DNA from: Sphaerulina vaccinii
Lineage: Eukaryota > Ascomycota > Dothideomycetes > Mycosphaerellales > Mycosphaerellaceae
Direction of reading: 5' to 3'
Length of the DNA stretch: 64,000 nt
Assembly (NCBI GenBank): GCA_022570795.1
Contig: JAKUDP010000005.1
Location: forward strand, 868,001 to 932,000
In this document: positions 34,145 through 44,053 of the stretch, piece after piece
How positions within the stretch are numbered: the stretch's first letter is position 1
Layout: every line of letters starts with the position of its first letter
Translations under genes and position numbers: made by a program
The notes under the pieces: generated by a model
What the model was told of the DNA's origin: nothing
The model's database searches: none
The model's input: the letters and a program-made list of their open reading frames with translations, nothing else

Positions 34145-34310
34145 AGGTCGTGGCCAACATCTGACGCGTCTGGCGATACTCTGGCTGGCGGTGGTTGTCT
34201 CGCTGGCCGTGTCCGTCTCGCTGGTCGTGGTGGACTGACTTGCCGTGGCTGTCTCGTGGGCGTGTTTGGTGTCGCTGGCCGTTGTGGATCGTTGTGGTCA
34301 ACCCTCGACT
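34145..34310. repeat. Low-complexity CGCTGGCCGT/CGCTGGTCGT-type repeats
   Basis: Short imperfect repeats built around (T/C)GCTGGCCGTG and related words occur through this stretch. On the minus strand they read as Pro/Arg/Ala-rich peptide with recurring RPAR and PPAR motifs. Confidence 0.55.
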
Positions 34311-34341
34311 GCGCATGAGTAAGTGTCGCTGCTAACGGCAA

Positions 34342-34831
34342 TCATGGCATGCTGCCACTGCCACCGCCACCGAGGAGAGCACGCTGCTGGCCATCCTCTG
34401 GAGTGAAGCCACTGCCACCCATGGGACCTCGAGTGAAGCCACTGCCACCGATAAAAGCGCGCTGCGGGCCATCTTCCGGATCTGGAGTGCGCAACTCATT
34501 CAACTGCTTGCTCTCGGCGACCTTCTCCTTGTATGGTTGTCGACACATCGGGCAGCGACCTTGAGAGCCCTCAGATGCGAGCCATCCAGTAATGCAGTGC
34601 ATGTGGAAGACGTGCTTGCACTCGCCGATCACTATATTTACGTTAGTCGCCGAAAATGACAACACTCGAGTCTGATTTCGTACTGATGGGGCAGTCCTCG
34701 CCAGGAAACTTGCACTTGGTGCAGGTTCCGTCGAACTCGTTCCGGCAGATTCCACAATTGTCGTCGGAACCCTCTGGCAGAGCCCACTTCCAGTAGGCGA
34801 CTGCGAGGTAGTACTTGATGTTGAGCTTCAT
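34342..34831 (-). CDS. APC11: Anaphase-promoting complex RING subunit Apc11, with Gly-rich C-terminal extension
   Basis: This is the RING-H2 subunit that recruits E2 enzymes to the APC/C, driving ubiquitination of securin and mitotic cyclins. The start MKLNIKYYLAVAYWKW is the usual Apc11 N-terminus, followed by CGICRNEFDGTCTKC and PGEDCPI. A 52-nt intron (34632-34683, with ACTAAC branch site and ATATAG acceptor) comes next. Then follow IGECKHVFHMHCITGWL and CPMCRQPYK. The zinc ligands are complete. The product is about 145 residues, longer than the 84-110 usual for the family. The extra part is a Gly/Ser/Pro-rich tail with repeated GGSGFT and PEDGxQRA units. In-frame coding-like sequence continues past the TGA at 34342-34344. 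The gene is divergent from the rhodanese gene. Confidence 0.92.
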
Positions 34832-35314
34832 CTTGGCGCGCTCGCGGTTGGTGTCGAATTGAAAGAAGGAGGGTAGAATCTGACCAAGAGAGAAAGCATC
34901 CAGGAGTGCAGTTCTGCTTCGAGCCAATATCGTGCCTTTTCGCAAGAGTATCGCTTGAACATACGGAAGTAGGTATGGTGTGACAAGATCAATATTGATC
35001 TCGAGCATTTGGGGAGAGAACGCGCTTAGGACGAGCTAGGGCTTCGGCAGGTCCGGCAAGTGGACCCGACTTCGCTTTCGGAGGTGAGGAGCTCCACTAG
35101 CACGCGATCCCTAGCTCCAGCTCACGGGCAGGTACGGTATGATGTTTGTACAGGATACAGGCGCAAGGGAGCTGCGTAACTCCTCTTTGTGCTTCGCTCG
35201 TAGCTTCTCCAGTTTCTCCACTCCTGGCGCCAGTTCGGCGACCTCAACAACGACCTGAATGGCGTAGTCTGAGGACCAGAAAGCGTTGAGACATCGAACA
35301 GACCATAAGAGACC
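34832..35314. promoter_or_regulatory. Divergent promoter region of APC11 and the rhodanese gene
   Basis: A 483-bp spacer lies between opposed start codons. The APC11 frame is open upstream of its first conserved methionine, but that sequence shows no Apc11 similarity and is taken as leader. Confidence 0.5.
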
Positions 35315-36331
35315 ATGGCGGCCACATTGCTTCGTCGTCCGATGCTCGCCCACAAGCTTCCACGAACAATCTCCTCCATAACCGCCATGAGTCGATCACA
35401 GCAAAGCTTCAGCTCTTACTGCGTCACGCCGAAAGAGCTGTACCAAGCACTACTGAAGAACCCTCCATCCAGAGTATCGACGGATCCTAAGACGATTGCA
35501 GTATGCGGCTCGTGGTTCTTGCCAAATGATCCGGAGAAGAGGACGGGATTACAGGTGTTCCAGAAGGCTCATATCCACAAGGCTCGCTTCTTCGACCTTG
35601 ACAAGATCGCCGATACGTCCTCTCCATATCCACATATGCTCCCTAGCCCAGAAGTGTTCAGAGATGCCATCAGTGAACTTGGGATCAAGCGAGATGACAC
35701 TGTTGTCGTATACGACTCTGCAGAGCAAGGCATCTTCTCAGCTCCTCGTGTAGCCTGGACCTTTAAGGCGTTCGGCCATCCGAGTGTTCACATCCTCAAC
35801 AACTTCAAGCTTTGGATGGAAGAGGAATACCCAATCGAGGAGGGCGAGCAGCAGAAATTCGACAAGACCGACTATCCCACTCCTGAGCTAGACAAGAGCA
35901 TGGTCGCAGCATTTGAAGAGGTCAAAGAGATTGCTCGGGATCACAACAAAGAGGGCCGTGAAGATGTTCAGGTACTTGATGCTCGTTCGGAGGGTCGATG
36001 GAAGGGTATCGATCCAGAGCCCAGACCTGGTTTGTCTTCTGGTCACATGCCGGGCAGTCTTTCTGTACCTGTTCCATCACTGCTAGATCCAAAGACCAAG
36101 GCACTGCTGCCTGGGGAGGAGTTGCGCAAGATCTTCGAGTCCAAGGGCGTGGACCCCAGCAAACCAATTATCTCGAGCTGTGGCACTGGAGTGACAGCGA
36201 CTGTGATCGATGCGGCTTTGATTGAGGCAGGGTACGGCGACGGCAGTCGTCGGATCTATGATGGTTCCTGGACAGAGTGGGCCCAAAGAGTCAAACCGAG
36301 TGACAACCTGATTGTCAAGGAGGCCAAGTGA
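35315..36331 (+). CDS. TUM1: Two-domain rhodanese: thiosulfate/3-mercaptopyruvate sulfurtransferase (Tum1-like)
   Basis: This is a single-exon gene for 338 residues. Tandem rhodanese domains transfer sulfur from mercaptopyruvate or thiosulfate. Yeast Tum1 feeds sulfur to tRNA thiolation (via Nfs1 and Uba4). The N-terminal 35 residues are basic and Ser-rich, fitting a mitochondrial targeting sequence. The inactive first domain contains HIHKARFFDLDKIAD and VVVYDSAEQGIFSAPR. The second has VLDARSEGRW, SGHMPGSLSVP and the active-site loop CGTGVTA with the catalytic cysteine at about residue 289. The loop favours mercaptopyruvate-type specificity, as in other CG(S/T)GVTA enzymes. Length is typical. 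Confidence 0.93.
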   Translation: MAATLLRRPMLAHKLPRTISSITAMSRSQQSFSSYCVTPKELYQALLKNPPSRVSTDPKTIAVCGSWFLPNDPEKRTGLQVFQKAHIHKARFFDLDKIADTSSPYPHMLPSPEVFRDAISELGIKRDDTVVVYDSAEQGIFSAPRVAWTFKAFGHPSVHILNNFKLWMEEEYPIEEGEQQKFDKTDYPTPELDKSMVAAFEEVKEIARDHNKEGREDVQVLDARSEGRWKGIDPEPRPGLSSGHMPGSLSVPVPSLLDPKTKALLPGEELRKIFESKGVDPSKPIISSCGTGVTATVIDAALIEAGYGDGSRRIYDGSWTEWAQRVKPSDNLIVKEAK

Positions 36332-37088
36332 CTCGAGTCGATTCGTTCCTCGAGGCCGTGAGGATGCTGAGGAAAAGGTGTGGAGGGACGGAGAGCCGTT
36401 GGTGACATTTATTGCGGTGGCGAGTTCTTCCTGAGAAGCACGAAGCGATTGCTGGATGGCGCGGCTGTCTGGACTGCATTCGGTGGAATGAACCTCCTGT
36501 ACGTTGTTGGAAACCGCCTGAGCATGGTTTCTCTGGGCGTGGGCACGAGGGCAATGGATGTATCATGACACGTTGCGCGTAAGAGCACGAAGTTTGCGTC
36601 AAACAATACTACTATTGACTATGCCACAATAGCACTGATCAGCAGTTCTGGTGATAATACCCACTGCACTGGTTGTGCTTGTCCCCAGTTGTCCAAGCTC
36701 GCCACGGGGAAGTGCATATGGTGCAACGATGCGGACCTCACCAGCGGTATCGAGCACCTAGCTTCGCGCGTGCGCAGTTTTGTCCCTTAGTCGCTACGAC
36801 ATGGTGAGAATGGTCAGGGTGAGGGCGGAGGAGGTAGCGCGATCGTGTCGAAGGGGAATGGATTGGTGAAGCTGGTGACGCGTTAGCTTCGAGTGCTGAT
36901 TCCTCTTGCCTCGCGAAGAGAAAGTGAACGTTGCACAAACACGCGAGCTTCTTTTGTTCCTGCACCTCTTCAGAACCTCACCTTGACATTATAAAGCAGT
37001 TGTTCCCTTCTCAACTGTCTCATCGCAGATACATCAACTCCATCGATAGAACAGCACCCCGACACAATATCACACCCCGACAGTCACC
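36332..37088. other. Intergenic region with promoter of the secreted-protein gene
   Basis: No gene is supported. A TATA element lies near the right edge and is annotated separately. Confidence 0.5.
36990..36996 (+). promoter_or_regulatory. TATA box of the secreted-protein gene
   Basis: TATAAAG lies about 93 bp upstream of the ATG at 37089, a usual distance when the leader is about 50-60 nt. A canonical TATA fits an inducible, strongly expressed gene. The link is inferred from position only. Confidence 0.5.
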
Positions 37089-37749
37089 ATGCTCTTCCTC
37101 GCAGTTCTCGGCTTCGGCCAGCTCGCCCTTGCAGCCAGCCTCACCAAGACCAAGATTGGCTCCAGCATCACCAAGAACAAGATCGGTCGGCGCTTGTCCA
37201 TCCATCTCACCAATGGCACCACTGGCACCTGCGATGCACTCATCGAGGAGACTGACTGGGCCATCACCAACCTGGCTGCCTTCCAGGCCGACCCTTCACC
37301 AGACAGCATCAGCTACGTGTGAGTTCGGAGATGGTCCGAAAATGGCGGCACGTCCAGTCACTGACACAGTTCTCCAGTCAGTTCAGCTTTGAGGACGTCA
37401 ACCCAGGACTCGGCTTGAAGACCAACTGCAGCAACTATCTCCCTCGCGGCTCCAACGGCACCGTCGCCAACGACAAGTACCACCTCTGCGACGACCATGA
37501 CGTCCAGTTCATGTACAGCGGCCAGACTCTCCAAGTCGAGCGCTGGTACCAGGATCCATGTAGGTCTCCTTCTGTCGACTGCTGAGACGAGGCGAGTGCT
37601 GATGACACCACACAGGTCTCGGACCAGCTCCGTACGACAGCGCCGTCGCTCACGGCCGCTCCAACGTCACCTTCACCAAGACTCGAGCTGAGGATGGTGT
37701 TTTGGCAACTCAGGTCAGCATGGACATGCCGATCACCTCTTTGTCTTGA
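37089..37749 (+). CDS. Small secreted Cys-containing protein of unknown function
   Basis: This is a three-exon gene for about 181 residues. The N-terminus MLFLAVLGFGQLALAA is a clear signal peptide with an Ala-X-Ala-like cleavage site, so the product is probably exported. Introns are 37319-37377 and 37560-37615, both with GTGAGT/GTAGGT donors and CAG acceptors, and both phase-consistent. The mature part has four cysteines (GTCDA, TNCSN, HLCDD, DPCLG), several NxS/T sites (NGT, NCS, NGT, NVT) and a final SMDMPITSLS. No transmembrane helix is present. I recognise no domain. Size, export signal and an even cysteine count match the loose profile of fungal effector candidates or cell-surface proteins. 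The diverged ~100-bp tandem repeat starts about 150 bp downstream. Confidence 0.78.
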
Positions 37750-38360
37750 AGAGCTCGTGACGAGCGGTCAGAACCTAGGTACAGAGCTGCTCTCCCTGTT
37801 GTGTAGGAAGGAGCAACTGAAGTGAAACCAGCCAAAGTGGCTTTGTAAGACCTTAGAAGCACACGCTGTGTATACGATTTCGGATAGATTGAAGATTGCT
37901 TTCACCTACTACTGTGCCTCTCAACCCTCCTGGTGACAGCCAGGGCGCCATATGCACAACCATGGCGCTGTCAAGATTTGGCCGTAGATGGGAGATGCTC
38001 GATCAGCATAGACCCAGTCTCTCCGCGATACCGATCAATGCCATGGCGACCAGAGCACAACCATGGTGCTATCAGGATCAAGCCCTGACCTCGGAGATAC
38101 TCATTCATGGTAGGCATTGTCTCGGCGTTGCTATTAGAGACCATGGCACTCTCACTACAATCGGGATGCCGTCAAGATCCGGCTGCAGACCAGAGATGCT
38201 CGATAAACGTAGGCCGCCTCTCTGCGTTGCTCCTAAGGTCTATGGCGCCCTTAGCACAATTAGGGTGCTGTCAAGATCTTGCCTGCATATCAGAGATGCT
38301 CGATCGGCGAAGACATAGTCGTTTGTAGAGGCTCTCTTGGGAATATGTACCTGCTCCTTT
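37750..38360. other. Intergenic region containing the ~100-bp minisatellite
   Basis: Apart from the tandem repeat no gene is seen. A frame of about 140 codons runs through the repeat. The repeat units are 101, 100 and 99 nt, so successive copies are read in different frames, which argues against coding. Confidence 0.55.
37900..38320. repeat. Diverged tandem repeat, ~100-bp unit, about 3.6-4 copies
   Basis: Units begin at about 37958 (101 bp), 38059 (100 bp), 38159 (99 bp) and 38258 (partial). A fragment of a further unit precedes them from about 37900. Each carries a variant of GGxTGCTxTCAAGATC near its start, then AGAGATGCTCGAT, and ends in a TCTATGGCGCCCTTAGCAC-like block. Copies are well diverged, so the array is old rather than freshly expanded. 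Confidence 0.8.
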
Positions 38361-39625
38361 TTATTCACACAACGGCACATCATCAAACTCCTTCCTCATA
38401 TAGACCCTCAAAGCCTCCAACCCATCCTTGAGCACCTGCGTCTCACACACAAACCCAAACCTCACATATCCTTTGAACTCCTCTCCAAAGCCCACATCAC
38501 CCGGCAACAACATCACCCCCGTCTTCTCTTGTACATCTTTACAAAACCACTTCGCATCAATTGGTTGTCCATCTCGTTCAAACTTGACAAACCCCGTTGT
38601 CCCCGCAACAGGTTTCTCCCAACTGGCAAACTCATCATGTTTGATGATCCATTTCTCTAGCATGGCGACATTCGTCTTTGCTAATTGGATGTTCCTTCCA
38701 AGTAAAGCGTGAATTGTCTCTGGTGATAGAGCGAATGCAGCGATGGATTGATCAATCTTGGAGACGGAGATGGTAGTGTAGTCTCGAGTACTTGCGAACT
38801 TTTCGATGAGGACTTGATTTCGAGATGCGATCCAGCCGACGCGGATACCTGCGAGGGAGTAGGCTTTTGATAGAGAACCTGTTACGATGACGTTCTTGTA
38901 GCCTAGCGAGAGGAGTGAGGGTGGGAATTCTGAGTCCATTGGAGCTATGCCGTGGAAGATGGGACGGTAGACTTCATCGGCCATTATTGTTAATTGCTTC
39001 GATTCGGCGAAGTCGATTAACTTATGCAGGAGGGACTTCGGTAAGATTTGGCCTGTAGGATTCTGAGGGGTGTTGACGATGATGAGCTTGGTGTTCTCTT
39101 TCACGAGACTCTTCAAATCCTCGAGATCTGGTAGCCATTTGTTTGAAGGGTCGCTCTTCCAGAGAGATACTTCTGCTCCAAGGGACTGCGGGATTGAGTA
39201 GAGTTGTTGGTAGGTTGGATAGTGGCAAATAACATGGTCTCCTGAACTGAGGAGGCTGTAGAGGACGAGATGGTTGGCGGCTATCGCTCCGGGAGTGACC
39301 AGGATTCCTTGAGGTGTTAGAGGTGTTCCTACTTTTCCGGAGTAGAGTCTTGAGAGGTTCTCTCGCAGAGCAGTGCTGCCGCGGATCTCGCCATAGGTTT
39401 GTGGAGTCGAGAGATCGATGAGGTCTGCTGGCTTGATGTCTTTGTTCTCGGACAGCTCAACCAGCTCGTTGATCGATAGACTGTGGCAGCATGTTTCGGC
39501 GATGTTGTACTTGCATTTGGTCTCATATTCGTCCATCCACTATGACCTCTGTTAGCAAGTATGCAGAGGCATAATCGGACGAAAGGACCTGCCTGTTCAA
39601 CAGCAAATGGCACTGGAGGTGGCAT
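38361..39625 (-). CDS. PLP-dependent aminotransferase, fold type I (class I/II)
   Basis: This is a two-exon gene for about 403 residues. Exon 1 (39593-39625) encodes MPPPVPFAVEQ and exon 2 starts WMDEYETKCKYNIAETC. The joined FAVEQWMDEYE segment fits this family, so the junction is trusted. It needs an intron (39540-39592) with a GC donor (CAG|GCAGGT) and a normal TAG acceptor with a GCTAAC branch site. Visible landmarks are NTPQNPTG (substrate/PLP loop, near 168), MADEVYRP with the PLP-binding Asp, and GSLSKAYSLAGIRVGW with the Schiff-base lysine at about 236. A C-terminal RFGF arginine binds the carboxylate. The amino acid substrate cannot be told. The protein is probably cytosolic. Confidence 0.9.
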
Positions 39626-40207
39626 GTTGTCTTGAGCTGCTGAGTGCTCAGTGGCGTGTCGATATATCTGAGAAAAGCAGTAGTACTGCTTGATATATGG
39701 AAGACCACAGACAGTGTGGAGATGTAAATGGAGAAGCGGAGGTCACGCACGCCCTTTGCGTACAAACTGTATTCTAGACTCGGATAGCTAATATCACTCG
39801 AGATCCACATTCGAGTGAGCAAAAGCCGATATGTCTACACTGGAGATGCAGTCCAACTCGATGGAAGGAATGTCTGCGCTCGAATGATGATGTAAATGCT
39901 GCCGAACGTAATGATATGAGTCGTGTACAGAAGGAAAGTCGTTCTCACATGCATATGGGCACGTGGAGATGACAGGGGACATTACTTATCGGCTAAAGTA
40001 GCTAAGTATCGAGATGACCTATCATCCACACCACGCCGCCGTCTTCGTGTTCCCTTCGACGTCGACGACAGCACTGTACCATCTGACATCCTGCTGGACG
40101 ACATATAACGCTCTTTTATGATACTGAGAGCATCGATGCGATAACAACGAGTCAGCCGCTCCGGCACCAACCAACTCTCTCCGACCCACACCAACCACAT
40201 ACTCACC
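39626..40207. promoter_or_regulatory. Divergent promoter region of the aminotransferase and Adp1-like genes
   Basis: This 582-bp spacer lies between opposed start codons. Short frames without motifs occur; no gene is called. Confidence 0.5.
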
Positions 40208-43200
40208 ATGTGGCGATCACTACGCGCAGCATCTGTCGTAACGCTGCTGGCTCTACCATGGACCGCCACTGCTGCCTTCAGCACGAGTGACTTCTACACG
40301 ACTAACGACGAGCTTCTTGCCCGCAACGATCCCTTCCAGCTGTTTGCCCGTGAGAAGCGACCCGAGGACTGCCCGCCATGCTTCAACTGCAACCTGGACG
40401 ACTTCAAATGTATGCAGTATGGCAACTGCACCAAGGCTAGTGGAAAGTGCTCGTGTCCTTCCGGCTTTGGTGGCGAAGACTGCAGTCAGCCGCTATGTGG
40501 CTCTCTAGCAGATGGAAAGGACAGACTACCACGAGAAGGCGATCAGTGCCAGTGCAAGGATGGCTGGGGAGGCATCAACTGCAATGTGTGCCAGACGAAC
40601 GATGCCTGTAATGCCATGATGCCCGAGGGCAAGGACGGCGTTTGCTACTCTCAGGGCGTGGTGCAGAAAGAGAACTACCAGATGTGCGATATCACAAACC
40701 GCAAGATCTTGGACACCCTCAAGGACAAGAAGCCACAGGCAACATTCAGTTGCAATGCCGAAAGAGCAGAGTGTAACTTTCAGTTCTGGGTGGCGCAGAG
40801 GGAGAGCTTCTACTGCGCGCTGGACACTTGTAGTTGGGATCTCAAAGCCACAGACACGAAGAACACTACGAGCTACAACTGTGAGCATATCAAATGCTCT
40901 TGTGTTCCAGGTCGCATGCTGTGTGGTGAGGATGGAAGTATAGACATTGGCGACTTCCTCGATCAGGAGATCAAAGGTCCTGCGGGCTTCACTTCTGTCA
41001 GCACCAAAGACGGCAAGGAGGACGGCAGCACATTCACGGAGCCCAACATGAACGGCTTGATATCGAGTGTCTTTGGTGATCCAAGCATTACGCTCAGGTG
41101 CCACAGCGGCGAGTGCTTGTACAAGAATGAGGTCCCAGGATACACCCGCCCTATCAAGACGATCAACACACCACTTATTGCTGGAGTGATCTCTGGTGTC
41201 GCCCTTTTCGTGGTGGCTGTGATCCTTTTGATCTACTTCATGAACCGCCGAAGTGACAACAAGTGGGGCTACATCCATCTATCGGAAGACGAAGAGGAGG
41301 AGAATGCTCGTCTCCTAGCCGACCATAAACCTGCATCTTTGTTCTTCGAGAATGTTGCGTACAATATCAAGGGCAAGCAGGTCTTGACCAATGTTTTCGG
41401 CGCTGTGCATCCTGGTGAGCTGCTGGCGATCATGGGAGCATCAGGTGCAGGTAAGACGTCGTTCCTTGATATCCTGGCTCGCAAGAGGAAACGCGGCCTC
41501 GCGACTGGTGACTTCTATCTCAATGGCGAGAAGATCCCGGACGATGACTTTAGGAATGTCATTGGCTTTGTCGACCAGGAAGACACACTATTGCCCACAT
41601 TGACAGTCCATGAAACGATCCTCGACTCCGCTCTACTTCGTCTTCCCAAGGAGATGAGCCGCGCTGCAAAGGAACAGAAAGTGGAAGACGTCGAAAGACA
41701 GCTCGGCATCTATCACATCAGACATCAGATTATCGGTTCTGAAGAGAGCGGACGAGGCATCTCTGGTGGCGAGAAGCGCCGAGTTGGCATTGCCTGTGAA
41801 TTGGTGACCAGTCCGAGCATCCTCTTCCTGGACGAGCCTACATCCGGTTTGGACGCGTTCAACGCGTTCAATGTGGTCGAATGCCTTGTCACTCTGGTCA
41901 AGAGCTACAACCGAACAGTTGTCTTCACGATCCATCAGCCACGCTCAAACATCGTAGCATTGTTCGATCAACTCATTCTTCTCTCACATGGTCGCACCGT
42001 GTACAGCGGACCTTTCCGAGACTGCCAGAGCTATTTCGATAGCATAGGCTACTCTTGCCCACCTGGCTTCAACATTGCAGATTACTTGGTAGATCTTACT
42101 ATGCATGCCAGTGCCATGCAGCACGATGACGAGATGGATGGCGACGACCACTCCTTTACTGATGGCAGAATGACTCGGGCAAGTTCGACAATGGCTGTCA
42201 AAAGCATTCCTAGTGTCAGCAACGTCAGCATTGGAGGTCGTTCATCGATAGAAGACGGGACCTCACGTCCTCGAGGCAAGAGAAGTCTGAGCATCCGCCA
42301 GCAACAAGAAAGACAGTTGTTCTCCAGAAAGAGTACAGATGTACCAGCGAGCTCTCACAGCATACAGAGCGAAGGCGATAGTACCTTTGGCGACCACGAA
42401 AGCACACGACAGCAGTGGCTCAAACTGCACCCACAACAAGGAGCGCCACCTCCACAGATTCTGGACGACCCAGCCAATTTGCCACCTCCTGTCGAAGGGG
42501 CCACCGGAACGAATCTAGACTTCCTCGTAGCATCGTACCAACAATCAGACGTCGCTTCAGAATTGCGAAGTGATCTCCGTGATGCCATCTCTGGTGCTGG
42601 ACAAAGCAATGGAAATGCGCCCGGCTCTCCAAACGGCACAACCGGCAGCAACAACTTCAAAGGCTACCGCAAGCCATGGATACCCACACAATTTGCCATT
42701 CTATCACGAAGAACTTGGCGCAATCTCTATCGCAACCCAATGCTCATGCTCACACACTACGCGATCGCCATCGTGTTGGCAGTATTCCTTGGGTTCCTAT
42801 TCTACGGTCTGACAGATGACTTGAAAGGTTTCCAGAACCGACTCGGATTCTTCTTCTTCCTCTTAGCGCTGTTCGGCTTCAGCACTCTGACGTCCTTGAC
42901 AGTTTTCGCGCCTGAACGTCTACTCTTCCTACGAGAAAGATCGAAAGGCTACTACAACCCTCTGGCATACTACTTGTCGAAAGTGGTCTTTGACATTGTA
43001 CCTTTAAGACTCATCCCGCCGATCATCATGGGATGTATCGTCTACCCTATGACAGGTCTGATACCAGCCTGGGCAGAATTCTTGAAGTTCATGCTGTTCA
43101 TCGTGCTCTTTAACCTCGCCGCGGCAATGGTCTGTCTGACTATTGGCATATGTGTGCGGAATCAAGGTGTTGCGAACCTGTTCGGCGTGCTTGTCATGCT

Positions 43201-43570
43201 GTTCAGTTTGTTGTTCGGAGGCTTCTTGCTGAACCAAGAGACCATTCCTAAGCCACTCCTGTGGTTGCAGTCGGTAAGTTCTTTCCCAGTACTCCACATT
43301 GTGATGACCTTACTGACCTCTGATGTGTTCTAGCTCTCCATTTTCCACTTCGGCTTCGAAGGTCTCATTGTGAACGAGGTTCGCTACCTCTCTCTCGTAG
43401 ACAAGAAATATGGCCTGAACATCGAAGTCCCGGGCTCAGCTATCTTATCCTCTTTTGGATTTGATGTGCTTGCTCTGTGGAATGATGTTGTTGGTCTGGC
43501 AGTATTCTGTGGAGTGTTCTTGGTATTGGGATATGCTGCCATACATTTCTTGTTGGTTGAGACGAGATAA
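40208..43570 (+). CDS. ADP1: ABCG-family transporter with EGF-like lumenal domain (yeast Adp1-like)
   Basis: The protein has about 1100 residues. It begins with a signal peptide (VVTLLALPWTATAA) and a Cys-rich EGF-like region (CPPCFNCNLDDFKC, CSCPSGFGGEDC, CQCKDGWGGINC). A membrane helix follows at about 317-341. The nucleotide-binding domain has Walker A GASGAGKT (about 409-416), signature ISGGEKRRVGIA and Walker B FLDEPTSGLDA. After a disordered linker comes a six-helix membrane domain from about 830. One intron (43274-43333) precedes the last exon, which holds a lumenal loop and a final helix, ending in LLVETR. This is the Adp1 architecture. The substrate in yeast is not settled. It is a second ABCG protein in this window, distinct from the one at 9-12 kb. 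Confidence 0.93.
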
Positions 43571-43794
43571 GATACATGTATAGAATAAGAGTCAGTCTAT
43601 TGTTGCATAGTTAGCGAGCTTTATAAGAAAGAGAAGGCATCGTGAATTGTAGTTGTATGTGTGGACAGAATGAGCACACACTATCTACCTCAGTGCATCT
43701 GATACTCCTCAACCATCATGCTGTCACTTAGAATGAATTCTTATTCGTCCAATGTCTGATGATGGTCCGATAACTGATGATGGTCCGATAACTG
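43571..43794. other. Short intergenic region with an 18-bp tandem repeat
   Basis: This contains the 3' flank of the Adp1-like gene and the 18-bp repeat described separately. Confidence 0.5.
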
Positions 43795-43800
43795 ATGATG
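43756..43800. repeat. 18-bp direct repeat, 2.5 identical copies
   Basis: CTGATGATGGTCCGATAA occurs at 43756-43773 and 43774-43791, followed by a half copy at 43792-43800. The half copy supplies the ATGATG used as start of the doubtful small gene that follows. Confidence 0.9.
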
Positions 43801-44053
43801 CCCTATCCTAGCTACGCCCTGCAGACGCCAGATGAGGCATCAACGTCTGTGTATGAGATTCCACTAGCGTATGTAAGTGCTAGAGGTCATCCTGGAGCGA
43901 TTGTGTGGAAGCCTCGTCATGTATCGCGGCATCTTTGTAAGAGATCATGGTTGCTGGTCTTGCTGATCATACCATACAGAGGTCCAGAACGAGAATGCAG
44001 CCCGCAAGTGGCGTTTCGCGTTGTCTTCAGCTGACAGTGGCGTACATGGATGA
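43795..44053 (+). CDS. Doubtful small two-exon gene (49 codons)
   Basis: Exon 1 (43795-43872) encodes MMPYPSYALQTPDEASTSVY and ends at a strong GTAAGT donor. Exon 2 (43982-44053) encodes VQNENAARKWRFALSSADSG and ends in TGA. The 109-nt intron has a GCTGAT branch-like site and an ACAGAG acceptor, and both exons are phase 0. The peptide is coherent but very short and matches nothing I know. It could be a real micro-gene, a fragment of a lost gene, or chance. Confidence 0.3.

Noticed and set aside
37896..38318. A 140-codon frame across the minisatellite as a repeat protein
   Set aside because: Repeat units are 101, 100 and 99 bp, so copies are read in different frames. It lacks a credible start context or conserved motif.
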